17,817 bases of DNA from DAONJL01 sp035405645 [NCBI: bacterium] (GTDB lineage: Bacteria > JAGOBX01 > DAONJL01): contig DAONJL010000016.1 of the NCBI GenBank assembly GCA_035405645.1, positions 12,019-29,835 of the forward strand. The letters run 5' to 3'. The position numbers were made by a program, and so were the translations under genes. Shown here in pieces: positions 16,240 through 17,817 of the stretch. Within the stretch, counting starts at the first letter, position 1. Each line of letters opens with the position of its first letter. The notes beneath the pieces were generated by a model that was given only the letters and a program-made list of their open reading frames with translations, was not told where the DNA came from and did not search any database.

Positions 16240-17012
16240 ATAAATTCTTTAAATATATTAATGATGAAATAAGTTATATAAAACCAAATTTTATAAATGA
16301 AGAAAGAATAATAATAGGATTTTCAACAAGAAAAAATAAAAATAATTACAATTTTGATTTAGGCTATAATACAAAAGAAAGCCAAAAGAATAGAGAGATA
16401 TTTTTTAAATATTTTAATATTAACTATGATGAAGTAATTGGTGGCGAACAAATTCATTCAAACAAAATAGAAATAATAACAGAGAAAAAAAAAGGAATTA
16501 TTAGTAAAGAAGATTTAATAAAAGGTGTTGATGGTTTTATAACAAATAAAAAGGAAATACCATTATCAATAAGAACGGCAGATTGCATACCTGTTGTCAT
16601 ATTTGATGATGATTATAATATTTTATCATTATTACATTGTGGGTGGAGAAGTATTGTAAAAGATATATTTAACCAAGCAGTAAATATACTAATAAATAAA
16701 TTTAATATCAAAACCGAAAAACTAAAAATAATATTAGGTGCAGGAATATGTCAAAATTGTTTTGAAGTAAATGAAGATGTTTTTTTAATATTTAAAAATA
16801 AGTTTAATAATTATGAAGAATTTAGTCAAGAAATTGGGAAGAAATATTATATAGACCTAAAAAAAATTATTATAAGAGAGGCAGAAAGATTAAATATAAA
16901 AAGTGAGAATATATTTAATCTTAATATTTGCACAAAAGAAGATGAATTATTTTTTTCATATAGAAGAGACAAAAAAGTTCAAAGTTTAATTACCTTTGGA
17001 ATGCTTAAATAA
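16236..17012 (+). CDS. pgeF: peptidoglycan editing factor PgeF (YfiH/DUF152, multicopper-oxidase-like fold)
   Basis: A 258-residue cytoplasmic protein of the YfiH family, long annotated as polyphenol oxidase or laccase. In E. coli it prevents UDP-MurNAc-L-Ser from entering the cell wall in place of the L-Ala form. The metal-binding triad is H74 (GGEQIHS), C117 (RTADCIPV) and H134 (LLHCGWRS). GVDGFIT, LGAGICQNCFEV and FFSYRRD complete the signature. HCGWRS replaces the more usual HAGWRG. Relatives with purine nucleoside phosphorylase or adenosine deaminase activity exist, so the substrate is not certain. The ATG at 16236 is chosen over an in-frame TTG at 16221 because it makes the classic four-base ATGA overlap with ldcA; no Shine-Dalgarno is seen. 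Co-location with ldcA supports a peptidoglycan role. Confidence 0.92.
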   Translation: MNKFFKYINDEISYIKPNFINEERIIIGFSTRKNKNNYNFDLGYNTKESQKNREIFFKYFNINYDEVIGGEQIHSNKIEIITEKKKGIISKEDLIKGVDGFITNKKEIPLSIRTADCIPVVIFDDDYNILSLLHCGWRSIVKDIFNQAVNILINKFNIKTEKLKIILGAGICQNCFEVNEDVFLIFKNKFNNYEEFSQEIGKKYYIDLKKIIIREAERLNIKSENIFNLNICTKEDELFFSYRRDKKVQSLITFGMLK

Positions 17013-17015
17013 TAT

Positions 17016-17044
17016 TTGACAAAAACAATAATTAATTTTATTAA
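17016..17044 (+). promoter_or_regulatory. candidate promoter in the pgeF-coiled-coil gene gap
   Basis: A perfect TTGACA at 17016-17021 lies just after the pgeF stop. With 17-base spacing the -10 would be TATTAA (17039-17044), which matches only its first three bases; TTAAAT at 17041-17046 is an alternative at 19 bases. Initiation would then fall at about 17051-17052, on the start codon of the next gene, which also has no Shine-Dalgarno. A leaderless transcript is therefore possible, though a weak -10 or coupling to pgeF is equally open. Confidence 0.35.
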
Positions 17045-17051
17045 ATAAATA

Positions 17052-17817
17052 ATGAAAAAAAATAATCTATTCGATTGGATTATTTACATTTCTATTGCAT
17101 TAGTCATATCAATTTTATCAATCGTGTATATCAGACAGCAATTGGAAAAAGGCACATTAAAATTAGAGATAGAATTTTTTAACACACAGGATTTTATGCT
17201 TTATTTATGGTTCACAATTTTTTTAATTATTTTAATTCCAATAATATTAATAACAATAAAAAGTATGAGAATAAATGATTTAAAATGGGAGAATGAAAAA
17301 TTAAATAATTACATAAAAGAAAAGGAAAAAGAATTTGAAAGCAAGATGATATATTTTGAAGAAGAAAAAAAAATAATAATAGGAATGGAGAAAAGCAAAA
17401 TAGATGAGTTAGAAAAAAATTATCAAAATGAAATAATAAAATATAAACAAGAAATAAAGAGGTTAACAAGTGAAAATGAAAAATTAAAAAGAATGAAAAT
17501 AATGCCACAGCAGAAACAACAAAAAAATAATATTGGAAATGAAAAGACAATAGATTATTTAAAAGATATAGAAACAAAATTTTCTGATTTGAAGAATATA
17601 ATAAATCTTCAAAATGATTTACAAATATTAAAAAATAAAGATGAGTTATTAGAAATAATAAAACAAAGAATTGTTGGAAAATTAAATTCAATTTATATTT
17701 ATTATCCACTTAAAAATTTTGATTTTTTAAATGAAATTTTTAATATTATTAATTTAATTGAACTTGAATTAAATATAGTTTTTACTAATTATTATGAAGA
17801 ACAGATTATTGAATTTG
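17052..17817 (+). CDS. membrane-anchored coiled-coil protein, incomplete at the window end
   Basis: An open reading frame of 255 complete codons runs off the right edge without a stop. I do not recognise a family. The product has two hydrophobic segments, about residues 9-27 (WIIYISIALVISILSIVYI) and 50-70 (LYLWFTIFLIILIPIILITI), joined by a short loop. A long charged coiled coil follows at about 76-150, rich in K and E with heptad-like I/L spacing. Next is a polar KQQKNN linker and a second helical region from about 164 on (IDYLKDIETKFSDLKNII). Codon use matches the neighbours, and the coiled-coil pattern makes chance unlikely. It resembles generic scaffold or sensor proteins in layout, and no specific function can be given. 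The ATG at 17052 is the first that includes the first membrane segment. Confidence 0.75.
   Translation, partial: MKKNNLFDWIIYISIALVISILSIVYIRQQLEKGTLKLEIEFFNTQDFMLYLWFTIFLIILIPIILITIKSMRINDLKWENEKLNNYIKEKEKEFESKMIYFEEEKKIIIGMEKSKIDELEKNYQNEIIKYKQEIKRLTSENEKLKRMKIMPQQKQQKNNIGNEKTIDYLKDIETKFSDLKNIINLQNDLQILKNKDELLEIIKQRIVGKLNSIYIYYPLKNFDFLNEIFNIINLIELELNIVFTNYYEEQIIEF

Noticed and set aside
17227-17709. Antisense reading frame of 160 codons
   Set aside because: It is the leucine/phenylalanine-rich mirror of the lysine/glutamate-rich coiled coil on the + strand; the + strand frame has membrane segments, heptads and neighbour-like codon use.

Overview
The window is extremely A+T-rich (by eye only about one base in five is G or C). 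Every credible gene lies on the + strand with almost no space between genes. TAA ends 12 of the 13 complete genes; ldcA uses TGA. The products point to a diderm (Gram-negative) bacterium with lipid A: an LpxK kinase domain, a YdbH/YdbL-like intermembrane bridge pair, outer-membrane-type lipoproteins, a BepA-like periplasmic metalloprotease and peptidoglycan-recycling enzymes. I cannot name the phylum. The closest remembered relatives of the YdbL-like lipoprotein and the SH3/M48 pair are in delta-proteobacteria-like lineages, but the base composition does not suggest a well-studied member.

Region 1 (1-8889) starts with a good sigma70-type promoter (TTGATA-17-TATTAT, 49-77). It then carries six genes separated by 2-18 bases: a CoA-disulfide-reductase/NADH-oxidase-type flavoprotein, a stand-alone receiver-domain protein, a TPR-containing Slt70-like lytic transglycosylase, a family-5 substrate-binding lipoprotein, a B12-binding radical SAM enzyme, and a GT-C-type membrane glycosyltransferase. 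It reads as one transcription unit of mixed function; only the last two look like natural partners.

Region 2 (8890-17012) starts with a 136-base gap holding a weak promoter candidate and a strong Shine-Dalgarno. It then carries seven genes, five junctions of which are overlapping or at most 7 bases apart: SH3 periplasmic protein, M48 protease, YdbH-like AsmA-family protein, YdbL-like (DUF1318) lipoprotein, a fused LpxJ-like (DUF374) acyltransferase-LpxK kinase, LD-carboxypeptidase LdcA, and peptidoglycan editing factor PgeF. Nearly every member fits envelope construction: lipid A synthesis, phospholipid transport to the outer membrane, envelope proteolysis and cell-wall recycling. The fusion protein and the YdbH/YdbL pair without a visible YnbE are the most interesting features.

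Region 3 (17013-17817) is a 39-base gap with a perfect TTGACA box and then an incomplete gene, running off the window, for a two-helix membrane protein with a long coiled coil that I do not recognise.

No stretch over 300 bases lacks a gene. I found no tRNA, rRNA, CRISPR array, insertion sequence, riboswitch or convincing hairpin terminator.
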